From contig JAFYHT010000031.1 of NCBI GenBank assembly GCA_017539025.1, forward strand, positions 1 to 52,688: a stretch of DNA of 52,688 bases, written 5' to 3'. The translations under genes and the position numbers were made by a program. This document shows, in pieces, positions 8,338-15,455 of this stretch. This DNA is from Erysipelotrichaceae bacterium. GTDB taxonomy: Bacteria > Bacillota_I > Bacilli_A > Erysipelotrichales > Erysipelotrichaceae. The notes beneath the pieces were generated by a model. The model saw only the letters and a program-made list of their open reading frames with translations. It was not told the DNA's origin and did not search any database. Numbering within the stretch: position 1 is the stretch's first letter; each line of letters starts with the position of its first letter.

Positions 8338-9279
8338 ATGAAAGACATAAGAACAGTAGAAGAAATACTGAAGGAAGAAAGTCTGGAAGACCTGTGGATC
8401 TGGGAAAGTATCATCAGAAAAAAGACCGTCAATATCATCTCCGGGGATGAGAGCTCCGGCAAGACGACGCTGATGATCAATCTGTGCAAGGCGATATCCG
8501 ACGGAGAGGAGTTCCTGGGGCTAAGGACCGCAAGACAGAAGATCCTGTATATCTCTTCGGAGATGTCGGGAAAGGATATCTCACAGATCTTTGAAAAGAT
8601 CGGATTGAAGAACAGGGAAAATGTAAAAGTCTTGGAGCTTCACGAGGACCCGCTGGCAATGCTGGGATACAGCGTGATGGATGCCGATCTGATCATCATC
8701 GATCTGTTCATTCAGATCCTGATCAACGAAGGAATGGATCCAAATGTCTACAAGGATGTCAATGAGATGTATGCGACTTTAAGAAAAGGCTCCTCATTTA
8801 AAGATAAGACTATCATTCTTATTCATCATCTCAATAAGATGGGGGAGATCAACGGCAGCGTCAGCCTTGGCGGCGCATCCGATACCAGGATGATCCTGTC
8901 GATGCCCGAGAAAAGGAAATCTCCGGAAAGAGTGCTATCGGTCTATGGAAAGAATGTCGAACAGAAGGATATGAACATCCATTTCGATTTTCCATCAAGG
9001 ATGATGACTCTTTCTGAAGGCACTGAATTGGAGAAGATCGACTACGAGCTTGCCTATATCATCGAGCAAGTGATCAAAAGGGGCGAGGTCAGCGGCAACT
9101 GTCAGGAGGTATCTGCAATCTTAAAACTTTCCCGATACGGCAGGAATCCCAATTCATTAAAGAGATACCTCAATTCCAATATCGATGCACTAAACGAAAA
9201 CGACATCGAACTGGTGTCGGAAAGATCCAACAGGGAAAGAACCATAAGGCTTATCCATAAGCCAAAGGTGACAGTATGA
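8338..9279 (+). CDS. RepA-like AAA_25/RecA-fold ATPase
   Basis: A 313-residue protein with a RecA-type ATPase core. Walker A is SGDESSGKTTLMINL, Walker B is DADLIIIDLFIQI, and IILIHHLNKMG corresponds to the sensor strand. The C-terminal 100 residues look like a winged-helix DNA-binding end (SAILKLSRYGRNPNSLKRYL). It resembles RepA-type hexameric helicases found on plasmids and integrated elements, which would open DNA for replication of the excised circle. GGGGAAAG precedes the ATG. Its 3' end carries one arm of the inverted repeat that flanks the parA promoter region. Confidence 0.75.
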   Translation: MKDIRTVEEILKEESLEDLWIWESIIRKKTVNIISGDESSGKTTLMINLCKAISDGEEFLGLRTARQKILYISSEMSGKDISQIFEKIGLKNRENVKVLELHEDPLAMLGYSVMDADLIIIDLFIQILINEGMDPNVYKDVNEMYATLRKGSSFKDKTIILIHHLNKMGEINGSVSLGGASDTRMILSMPEKRKSPERVLSVYGKNVEQKDMNIHFDFPSRMMTLSEGTELEKIDYELAYIIEQVIKRGEVSGNCQEVSAILKLSRYGRNPNSLKRYLNSNIDALNENDIELVSERSNRERTIRLIHKPKVTV

Positions 9280-9323
9280 CACTTTAAAAGGGGTACCCCC
9301 AAACAAACTGTCATTCTGTCACC
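9267..9323. promoter_or_regulatory. Nested palindromes upstream of parA
   Basis: A 15-bp inverted repeat with one mismatch: GGTGACAGTATGACA (9267-9281) and TGTCATTCTGTCACC (9309-9323). Between them lies a perfect 10-bp palindrome GGGGTACCCC (9290-9299). The left arm overlaps the stop codon of the ATPase gene. The structure could be a ParA/ParB autoregulatory operator, a centromere-like site, or an RNA hairpin that separates the two genes. No T tract follows, so a simple terminator is less likely. Confidence 0.5.
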
Positions 9324-9339
9324 CATAGAAGGGAGTTAC

Positions 9340-10110
9340 ATGAAAACAATCAGTCTGATGTCAGCCAAGGGAGGCTGTTCAAAAACCACCACCAGCATCA
9401 ACATCGCCGTAGGATTATCAGAAACAGGCAGGGTCCTGCTGATAGATCTCGATCCCCAGGGAAACTCTTCCAAGAGGTTCTTTACAAATTATCTGGAACT
9501 CGACGGGATCTGTGAACTGCTGAGGAAAGAGAAGAGCTATGAGGAATGCATCCATCATACGAAATTCGATCATCTGGATATCATTCCTTCCAAGAGAAAC
9601 CTCTTTATCCTGAAAAAGGAGATGTTATACGCATCTCACGGCATCCAGCAGCTTCGACTCAAGAACGTCCTGGATCCGATAAAGAAGGATTACGACTACA
9701 TCATCATCGACAATCATCCGGATATCGATCTATTGATATCAAACGCCTTGCTTTGTTCCGATATGGTGATCATTCCGGTCAATCCGGATGCTGACAATAT
9801 CGAACTGTCCGATTCAATCGAGGGAATGAATCTGACCCTTCAGAACATCAGGGAAGCCATTGAGGAAGGAGAGATTGGCGGAATGGACTTCAGGATCCTT
9901 TTGACGATGACGGACAATACGAAGGCTTCAAGGATGTTTGAGGAGTATCTGAGATCGGCTTATGGAGACTATATCCTGAACACAAACATTAACTATCAGT
10001 CTGCCCCGATCAAGAACAAGGACAGATCCGGATTCGTCATTGAAAAGGACGACACCAGGATCGGACAGAACTATCAGCTTCTGGTGGATGAGATAAGGAG
10101 TTTAAGCTGA
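9340..10110 (+). CDS. parA: ParA-family partition ATPase
   Basis: A 256-residue ParA/Soj-type ATPase. The deviant Walker A is SAKGGCSKTTTSINIA, Walker A' DLDPQGNSSK, and Walker B YDYIIIDNHPDID. With the next gene it should segregate the excised or plasmid form of the element. The P-loop reads K-G-G-C-S-K-T, where the family has K-G-G-x-G-K-T, so the second conserved Gly is Ser. The start has AAGGGAG 5 nt upstream. The gene overlaps parB by one base (TGATG). A second, different ParA begins at 52035. Confidence 0.88.
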   Translation: MKTISLMSAKGGCSKTTTSINIAVGLSETGRVLLIDLDPQGNSSKRFFTNYLELDGICELLRKEKSYEECIHHTKFDHLDIIPSKRNLFILKKEMLYASHGIQQLRLKNVLDPIKKDYDYIIIDNHPDIDLLISNALLCSDMVIIPVNPDADNIELSDSIEGMNLTLQNIREAIEEGEIGGMDFRILLTMTDNTKASRMFEEYLRSAYGDYILNTNINYQSAPIKNKDRSGFVIEKDDTRIGQNYQLLVDEIRSLS

Positions 10111-10853
10111 TGGAAGAGAATATCACAAGAGGACTCTTCAATCCGGATTCATTAACGGAAGCTGCCAAAGGAAAGATCAAGGCCATCGACACCTATCTGA
10201 TCAGGGAGAATAAACTCAATGAGATCTACTCCCAGGATGACATCGATTGTCTGAAGGAGAACATCAAGGAGTTTCAGCTTTCCCAGCCTCTGGTGGTGAG
10301 AAAGAATCCTGACGGCAGCTATACGATCATCTCCGGCCACAGACGATTCAAGGCCTGCAAGGCGATATTTGAAGAAGGAGGTATTCTATACTACTTCGAC
10401 AGGGAATTCATCAACCAGATTCCGTGTGTGATCGACAGCAAGATCTACAGAAACGAGGATGACGAGTTTCTGGCTATTGTATCATCCAACGCCGCCAGAG
10501 TTCTTTCTTCAGACGAAAGGAAGGCGATCTATCTGAAACTCAAGGAGATCTATGACAGGAAGTGCGCTGCCGGGGAGAAACCCAAGGGCAGGGAACGGGA
10601 GACGATCGCCGCCTGGATGGGTGTGACCGACCGCACAGTCCAGAACTACAAGAAGCAGGCCGAAGGGGATCATGTGCAGAGGCAGAACAATTCCGGGAAG
10701 ATTCTGAAAAAAATCACCGGCATCGAACGCTACTTCACGGATCTGGAAACGGATATCTATACCGATGAAGAGCTCGAACATTTAAGGCAATCGGCCATTC
10801 CGGCGATCAACATCCTGATGACGAGACTCAACATCGACGTCAAGGATCTCTAG
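10110..10853 (+). CDS. parB: ParB-family partition protein
   Basis: A 247-residue ParB/Spo0J-type protein. The ParB nuclease-fold N-terminal motif is visible as LSQPLVVRKNPDGSYTIISG followed by HRRFKACK. The central helix-turn-helix is ETIAAWMGVTDRTVQNYKKQ. Such proteins bind a parS-like site and stimulate ParA. The start overlaps the parA stop by one base, so translation is coupled. Two related 21-bp palindromes lie just downstream, at 10855-10875 and 11105-11127, and are candidate binding sites for ParB or for the next protein. Confidence 0.88.
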   Translation: MEENITRGLFNPDSLTEAAKGKIKAIDTYLIRENKLNEIYSQDDIDCLKENIKEFQLSQPLVVRKNPDGSYTIISGHRRFKACKAIFEEGGILYYFDREFINQIPCVIDSKIYRNEDDEFLAIVSSNAARVLSSDERKAIYLKLKEIYDRKCAAGEKPKGRERETIAAWMGVTDRTVQNYKKQAEGDHVQRQNNSGKILKKITGIERYFTDLETDIYTDEELEHLRQSAIPAINILMTRLNIDVKDL

Positions 10854-10854
10854 C

Positions 10855-10875
10855 AACGTGGATAATTTCCACGTT
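10855..10875. repeat. Palindrome copy 1 (AACGTGGA...TCCACGTT)
   Basis: Arms AACGTGGA (10855-10862) and TCCACGTT (10868-10875), starting one base after the parB stop codon. It matches the copy at 11105-11127 at 19 of 21 positions. Confidence 0.65.
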
Positions 10876-10943
10876 TGCCTCAAAGGGGCTCTCAGACCTG
10901 ATGTTTACGAAACTGCTCAGATTCGATAGATAAGCAGGATAAA

Positions 10944-10972
10944 GGAAATGTTTACAGAATGTTAACATTTCC
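10944..10972. repeat. 9-bp inverted repeat
   Basis: Perfect arms GGAAATGTT (10944-10952) and AACATTTCC (10964-10972) with an 11-bp centre. There is no coding context. It may be a nick-site hairpin or a protein-binding site of the element. Confidence 0.45.
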
Positions 10973-10981
10973 GGTCTGAAC

Positions 10982-11012
10982 AACTTGGCTCTGCCAAGTT
11001 TTGTATTATTTT
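10982..11012 (+). terminator. Rho-independent terminator of the rep-par operon
   Basis: An 8-bp perfect stem AACTTGGC (10982-10989) / GCCAAGTT (10993-11000) with a 3-nt loop, followed by a T-rich run to 11012. It probably ends transcription from the repA-parAB unit. Confidence 0.55.
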
Positions 11013-11104
11013 ATAGGCTGTTATGCTGTTTCGTTTGCAATGCAGGTGTATACGAAAGCTGTTTACAAACAGATCATTTTGCAGTCAAACCGCAGATGAT
11101 ATGT

Positions 11105-11127
11105 AAACGTGGAAATTTTCCACGTTT
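11105..11127. promoter_or_regulatory. Palindrome copy 2, operator before the RHH gene
   Basis: Perfect 11-bp arms AAACGTGGAAA and TTTCCACGTTT around a single T. It ends 14 bp before the ATG at 11142, so a bound protein would cover the promoter or the ribosome-binding region. The ribbon-helix-helix product itself is a natural candidate ligand; ParB is the alternative. Confidence 0.55.
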
Positions 11128-11141
11128 GGAAAGAGAGGAAT

Positions 11142-11621
11142 ATGAAAAAACAGAAAAAAGTACTGTCATTCAGGTTCAAGGATCATATTTTAGAGAAGAT
11201 CGATTATCTTATACAGCAGGATGCCAGAAAAACAGAAGAGCTCGGCGTTAAGCCCAGGACCAGAACGCAGATCATCGAGAATGCGATTCAGGATTATTAC
11301 CTTCGTCAGATCGACGGGGACAGGGATCCGGACATCGTGGAAAGAATATCAAGGATGGTCAGCGATGCTGCGGATGTCAGGTTTGGAAGTATTAAAAGAA
11401 TTGTGGATGAGATTCTGTTCTATGCCATTAAGAATGATCTTGGTAATAAAGTTTTTTATGAATATTCTGATGAAATGCCGGATCCGGGTTCTATTCAAAA
11501 GGCGTTGAGCATGATTGCAGAGAAGGATACAGTATGGGATGATTCTCTGAATGAGTATTTGAGACAGAGATGGGGGCGTATTGTTGCGGATATCAACTAT
11601 TCCAGGAGGCCTGACAAATAA
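11142..11621 (+). CDS. Ribbon-helix-helix-like DNA-binding protein
   Basis: A 159-residue protein. The N-terminal 50 residues fit a ribbon-helix-helix domain: a strand (KKVLSFRFKDH), a first helix, then TRTQIIENAIQDYYLRQI. The rest is helical and unrecognised. Position directly before the relaxase, overlapping it by one base (TAATG), suggests a relaxosome accessory protein (MobC/NikA role) or a copy-number/transfer repressor. Start 11142 follows GAGAGG by 5 nt; the frame is open upstream to 11109 without a ribosome-binding site. Later codons are more A/T-rich than in its neighbours. Confidence 0.6.
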   Translation: MKKQKKVLSFRFKDHILEKIDYLIQQDARKTEELGVKPRTRTQIIENAIQDYYLRQIDGDRDPDIVERISRMVSDAADVRFGSIKRIVDEILFYAIKNDLGNKVFYEYSDEMPDPGSIQKALSMIAEKDTVWDDSLNEYLRQRWGRIVADINYSRRPDK

Positions 11622-12850
11622 TGCCGGCGCTCATCTGCAAGGCAAGATACTTCCGCATAGGCGAGAAAGCGCCAAAGAACAGCTGCTTCAAGGGAACGGT
11701 TTCTCCGGCGTCCATATTCGGGGGCTCCAACAGCTATTTCAACTATACGGAAAGATACAATGACAGAAATAAGGAAAAAGGATCTCTGATCGACTATACC
11801 GGAAGATATGAGCATACGATGACTTCCGACGGTTTTCTCGATTCAGAAGAAAAGAGGAAACAGTTTAAAGAGAAAGGCATGGAATGCCTATCCAAGGAAG
11901 GATCCGTTGTTTACGAGATCATCTGCAGCATGGAAAACTATGAGAAAGCAAGCGAATACTGTCTCACCAATCAGGATCAGTTTTCCTCAGTCGTTTCCAA
12001 TATCATGCCTTCCTATATCAGAACGATCGGTCTGGATCCAAGGAACGTAACATGGTGGGAAGACTTCCATCCGGAGAACCGAACCAGCATCACACCACAC
12101 CCTCACATTCATCTCCTTTTCTTTGAGAACGAACCTTCACGTACATTCGATCATCTTTACGGAAAGCTCCCCAGAAAAGCTTTGAATGACTTCAAGAGAA
12201 TGTTTGCCAATGAGATGATCAAGAGGCAGGACTACGGAAGATACAGAGAGATCTTTAATGACATCAACATGAACAAGGCAAAAGTCCTGGACAGAGTTAT
12301 ACATATCAACTTCGACAACGTCAAAACAGTAAAGGATCTATATGCGATCCTGCCGGAAGAGGGAAGACTGCAGATCAACTCTTTCCATATGGCTCCTTAC
12401 AGGGAAGCCATATACAGAGTAGTGGATGATCTGTTGGAATCAAAGAAGTGCAGAGAACAGTGGCACAGCTATGTCGATACTCTGGAGCGTTACGACGACA
12501 TGATCGATTCCCGGAATCACTATGGGATATCAACAAGGAAAGAAACGGAGATCATCAAGACCAGAGAGCAGATCGCAAATGCTGTACTTCAGGGAAAGAT
12601 TGATTTCATTAGAGACAGCAGCTACAAAAAGATCCTCTTCAACGAGAATCACAGATCCATCGATGGAGAAAAGGGAAAGACCTACAAGGACCCGGACATC
12701 GTCAGAGACAGAGTGTCATCGCGAAATCCGGAACCACATGTTAATAGGCTGATCAACGGACTTCTGGCACAGAGACAGCGAGAGATCGAACATGAGATCG
12801 AAGCATTCCTGGATATGGATAATGATAAGGGATATGAGATGACTTTATGA
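11621..12850 (+). CDS. Relaxase, MobP3-like
   Basis: A 409-residue protein with the HUH-type metal triad THPHPHIHLLFFE-like block; the His residues are 160, 162 and 164 (PHPHIHL). Early residues KARYFRIGEKAPKNSCF and the tract YFNYTERYNDR fit the N-terminal part of MobP3-type relaxases, whose early Tyr is the nicking residue. It would nick oriT and pilot the strand during mobilization by a helper conjugation system. No type IV secretion or coupling-protein genes are in the window. AGGAGG lies 13 nt before the ATG, within the preceding gene. The subfamily name is by recall of motif and context. Confidence 0.7.
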   Translation: MPALICKARYFRIGEKAPKNSCFKGTVSPASIFGGSNSYFNYTERYNDRNKEKGSLIDYTGRYEHTMTSDGFLDSEEKRKQFKEKGMECLSKEGSVVYEIICSMENYEKASEYCLTNQDQFSSVVSNIMPSYIRTIGLDPRNVTWWEDFHPENRTSITPHPHIHLLFFENEPSRTFDHLYGKLPRKALNDFKRMFANEMIKRQDYGRYREIFNDINMNKAKVLDRVIHINFDNVKTVKDLYAILPEEGRLQINSFHMAPYREAIYRVVDDLLESKKCREQWHSYVDTLERYDDMIDSRNHYGISTRKETEIIKTREQIANAVLQGKIDFIRDSSYKKILFNENHRSIDGEKGKTYKDPDIVRDRVSSRNPEPHVNRLINGLLAQRQREIEHEIEAFLDMDNDKGYEMTL

Positions 12851-13120
12851 AAAATCTTAAGAAGGCATCTTCTGCTGCAAACATAAAAACCATCTGACAT
12901 GGTTCTGAACCCGACATTCTTCTGTCTATTTTGACGACACTTTTATATAAAAATGCAGATAATGTGACTTTTGACGACAGTTCTGACGACAAGGCAGGCG
13001 TAAAACAGCAGAAAAGTAATGTTTTTCCTATTTCAGGTGTAGCGAATCATTTCTGTCATGCATTTTAAGTCATTATCTCAAAAAGTGCTTGAAATAAAGG
13101 CTTTCAGGTATATATGAAAC
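12851..13120. other. Non-coding right end of the element
   Basis: About 300 bp without a gene between the relaxase and the tRNA operon terminator. It holds three direct copies of TGACGACA, at 12932-12939, 12972-12979 and 12984-12991, the first two preceded by TTT. The element's right junction must lie between here and about 13120, but no attachment repeat is recognisable. Confidence 0.45.
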
Positions 13121-13142
13121 AAAAAAGATCCTTGCGGATCTT
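13121..13142 (-). terminator. Terminator of the tRNA operon
   Basis: On the minus strand a 7-bp stem AAGATCC/GGATCTT with a 4-nt loop is followed by six T. It lies 11 bp beyond the CCA end of tRNA-Lys. Confidence 0.75.
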
Positions 13143-13152
13143 ATGAAATCAA

Positions 13153-13228
13153 TGGTGATTCCCTAGGGATTCGAACCCTAGACCCTCTGATTAAGAGTCA
13201 GATGCTCTACCAACTGAGCTAGGGAACC
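13153..13228 (-). tRNA. tRNA-Lys (CTT)
   Basis: A 76-nt cloverleaf with encoded CCA. The acceptor GGTTCCC pairs with GGGAATC, the T-arm contains GGTTCGAATCC, and the anticodon loop CTCTTAA gives anticodon CTT. It is last in a three-tRNA minus-strand operon and is followed by a terminator. It borders the right end of the mobile element but shows no sign of being split. Confidence 0.93.
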
Positions 13229-13231
13229 AAG

Positions 13232-13308
13232 TGGTGACAAGTACGGGATTCGAACCCGTGAATGCCGCCGTGAAAGGGCGGTGTGTTAAGCCGCTTCACC
13301 AACTTGCC
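13232..13308 (-). tRNA. tRNA-Glu (TTC)
   Basis: A 77-nt cloverleaf with encoded CCA. The acceptor GGCAAGT pairs with ACTTGTC. The anticodon stem CCGCC/GGCGG encloses the loop CTTTCAC, giving anticodon TTC. It is separated from tRNA-Lys by 3 bp. Confidence 0.93.
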
Positions 13309-13315
13309 AAAACAA

Positions 13316-13391
13316 TGGCGCCCGAAACAGGACTCGAACCTGTGACCTGCCGGTTAACAGCCGGACGCTCTACCGACTGAGCTATTCGGGC
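13316..13391 (-). tRNA. tRNA-Asn (GTT)
   Basis: A 76-nt cloverleaf with encoded CCA. The acceptor begins GCCCGAA and pairs with TTCGGGC. The anticodon loop CTGTTAA gives anticodon GTT. It is first in the operon. Confidence 0.93.
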
Positions 13392-13404
13392 ACATTGCTA
13401 ACAT

Positions 13405-13433
13405 AGTTTATCACAAGAAAAGAGCTTTTTCAA
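13405..13433 (-). promoter_or_regulatory. Promoter of the tRNA operon
   Basis: On the minus strand, -35 TTGAAA (13428-13433), a 17-bp spacer, and -10 TAAACT (13405-13410), ending 13 bp before tRNA-Asn. Confidence 0.55.
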
Positions 13434-13552
13434 GATAGCATGATATAAAAATGCAAAAGAAATGGGAAAAATATAGAAGCGGAAATCGTTGATTTGAAGG
13501 CATATATGGGATTGAGACAGATATTATTTCTTTGAGATGTTAAAATGTTGTT

Positions 13553-15277
13553 GTGAACAAGCTTCCTGAAAAACTGACGAAACTGAGAAAGCACTACAAT
13601 TATTCGCAATCTTATCTTGCGGAAGTTTTGGGTGTGGATACTCTGGAATACATGAATTATGAGAATGGTTCGGGGATGATCAGCTACGATCAGATGAAGA
13701 AGCTGGCTTCCTTGTATCACATCGATCTGGTCGATGTCTTCAGGAATACGGCCGATGTGCAGCTTTATGAAGTAAACAAGGCCAATACCGACGAGATCAA
13801 TATCGAATACTTTACAGCCAAGAGGACGATCTTGGACAAGCTGAAGGATTTCTATGAACAGAATAGGATCGCTTCAACGATCATTGCAGTCCTTCTGGTG
13901 ACGATCCTTATCATGTTTATCGTCTTGCAGAATACGGTCAGGCCTTATACTCTGACAAGAGACAATATCAACCGTTTGTCTGTTTCAAAGACGACCGTCA
14001 TCTATATCGATGACTATTCAGGTGTCAATGGTTCCGGAAGCAATGCCAATGGCGAACTGTCGAATCTGACTTCTTCCGCTGCCGTCAAGGTATGTGAGGG
14101 TGAAGGATTCTCCATCATATTGAATGAAGATGGTACTTTGTCTCATGCGGGACTGATTTCAAAGTATGCCAAGGAGATCGAGGGATGGAAGAATATCGTC
14201 GATATCGCTGTCGGTGCCAATCACATCGTAGGTGTTGATTCCAACGGCAGAGTCAGATGTACGGGAGATCTATCCAGCGGTGCCTGTGATTTTGTTTCGG
14301 ATCCAAGATATATCAGGAAGGCTTTTGCGACAGCCTATGGAACGATACTGATGGATGAAGACGGAGTGGTCTCTTATGCTGGTACTTTCATCGGATCAGG
14401 TTCATTGAAGAATTACTTCAGTATCCGTGATGTGGCTTCCAGTGACAATATCCTGGCGGTACTTTGTGAAGATCACACGATCGATGTCTATACCAAGAAT
14501 TCTTTGAATTATCTGGAAGCGGAATCCTGGAAGGAGATCGTGGATGTCGCCTGCGGTGACAGCTATGTGGCCGGATTGGACCGTTATGGCAAGGTCCACA
14601 TCGAGATCGACAACGATGAGATCGCTTCTCAGGTACAGCAGTGGTCCAATATCATCGCCATCGATGGTTCCAGTGATTACCTGATCGGTTTTGACGGGAT
14701 CAGGATCTATGGCGTAGGGAACAATTCCTATCATCAGTTCGTCAAGGAAGAGCTGGTCAAGCAGAGACTGGATATGGTTTCCAATGTCGATTACAGCATC
14801 GATGATCAATATGTCAATGTTCAGTTTGACGGTGTCAGCAATGCTTCGGGATACATCGTATCGATCGATGTCGGTATCGGCATTTCCAGAAGGATCGAAA
14901 AGGCTGAGGTCGTCCGTTTTGAAACGGAGAATATGACCGATGGCAAGAACTATACCATTTCCATCACTTCGGTTGGCGAAGGAGATTATACCGATTCGGA
15001 TGTCTATCGTCTCAATTTCACTTACCAGACTCCGGAAGAGACTTACACTTTCATCAAGGGGCAGTTCATGAGGGAAGAGGATTTCCTGAATTATCTCTAT
15101 GGCATCGGTGTATCGGAAGAAAAGATCACAAGACATGTTTCCGATGAGAATTACTGTGAAGATGAGGTCTCTGTCCTGAGCACTTCTTTGGACAATCAGG
15201 TATTGACTAAATCAGAACTATTGAACAGTGAAATAGAATATACTATTTGTAGGGTCAGCGAAGATGAAAAAGAATAA
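13553..15277 (+). CDS. Membrane-anchored XRE-HTH protein with RCC1-like repeats
   Basis: A 574-residue protein with an unusual domain order. Residues 5-62 form an XRE helix-turn-helix (LRKHYNYSQSYLAEVLGVDT). A single transmembrane helix lies at about 106-126. The outside part begins with RCC1-like repeats at about 165-405 (GANHIVGVDSNGRVRCTGD, ILNEDGTLSHAG), followed by a fibronectin-III-like segment (about 410-500) and a short C-terminal domain. The layout suggests a transmembrane sensor with a cytoplasmic DNA-binding end. The start is GTG at 13553 without a Shine-Dalgarno, 6 nt after a TAAAAT box. It overlaps the next small gene by 14 bp, heading the cysS operon. No function is known. Confidence 0.7.
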   Translation: MNKLPEKLTKLRKHYNYSQSYLAEVLGVDTLEYMNYENGSGMISYDQMKKLASLYHIDLVDVFRNTADVQLYEVNKANTDEINIEYFTAKRTILDKLKDFYEQNRIASTIIAVLLVTILIMFIVLQNTVRPYTLTRDNINRLSVSKTTVIYIDDYSGVNGSGSNANGELSNLTSSAAVKVCEGEGFSIILNEDGTLSHAGLISKYAKEIEGWKNIVDIAVGANHIVGVDSNGRVRCTGDLSSGACDFVSDPRYIRKAFATAYGTILMDEDGVVSYAGTFIGSGSLKNYFSIRDVASSDNILAVLCEDHTIDVYTKNSLNYLEAESWKEIVDVACGDSYVAGLDRYGKVHIEIDNDEIASQVQQWSNIIAIDGSSDYLIGFDGIRIYGVGNNSYHQFVKEELVKQRLDMVSNVDYSIDDQYVNVQFDGVSNASGYIVSIDVGIGISRRIEKAEVVRFETENMTDGKNYTISITSVGEGDYTDSDVYRLNFTYQTPEETYTFIKGQFMREEDFLNYLYGIGVSEEKITRHVSDENYCEDEVSVLSTSLDNQVLTKSELLNSEIEYTICRVSEDEKE

Positions 15278-15455
15278 GATTTGGCGGATCAAGGGTTTTG
15301 AAGGAACGTTCAGCGATGAAGAGCTCATAGAGCTGATCAGAAGCGGCGAACTCAAGGGCGATTACGCCATCACGACAAGAGAGATGAAGAGATGGGTCCG
15401 ACTGAAAGACAGCATCTATCAATATTATCTGGAGGCGAAAGATGAAACTATATAA
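15264..15455 (+). CDS. Small protein resembling a GYF_2 domain
   Basis: A 63-residue protein that overlaps the previous gene by 14 bp and cysS by 14 bp, so all three are translationally coupled. The sequence WRIKGFEGTFSDEELIELIR followed by SGELKGDY and W(V)RLKDS has the spacing of the short GYF_2/DUF4339 fold (Trp, Gly, helix, Gly, later Trp). That assignment is tentative. The role is unknown. Its conserved position between a membrane HTH protein and cysS suggests a partner of the former rather than of the tRNA ligase. Confidence 0.55.
   Translation: MKKNKIWRIKGFEGTFSDEELIELIRSGELKGDYAITTREMKRWVRLKDSIYQYYLEAKDETI

Larger units (their letters stand above)
10854..11141. other. Palindrome-rich intergenic region (candidate parS/oriT/operator)
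   Basis: A 288-bp non-coding stretch bounded by two near-identical 21-bp palindromes sharing AACGTGGA and TTTCCACGTT. Between them lie a 9-bp inverted repeat GGAAATGTT/AACATTTCC (10944-10972) and a terminator-like hairpin (10982-11012). A CTGTTT/AAACAG hairpin follows near 11059-11072. It separates the parAB unit from the mobilization genes. That is where a centromere, an oriT or a replication origin would be expected. Confidence 0.55.

Noticed and set aside
13153..13228. tRNA-Lys as the attachment site of the mobile element
   Set aside because: The integrase lies at the far end of the element and no copy of the tRNA 3' end was seen near 5.9-6.3 kb. A tRNA terminator also separates the gene from the element.
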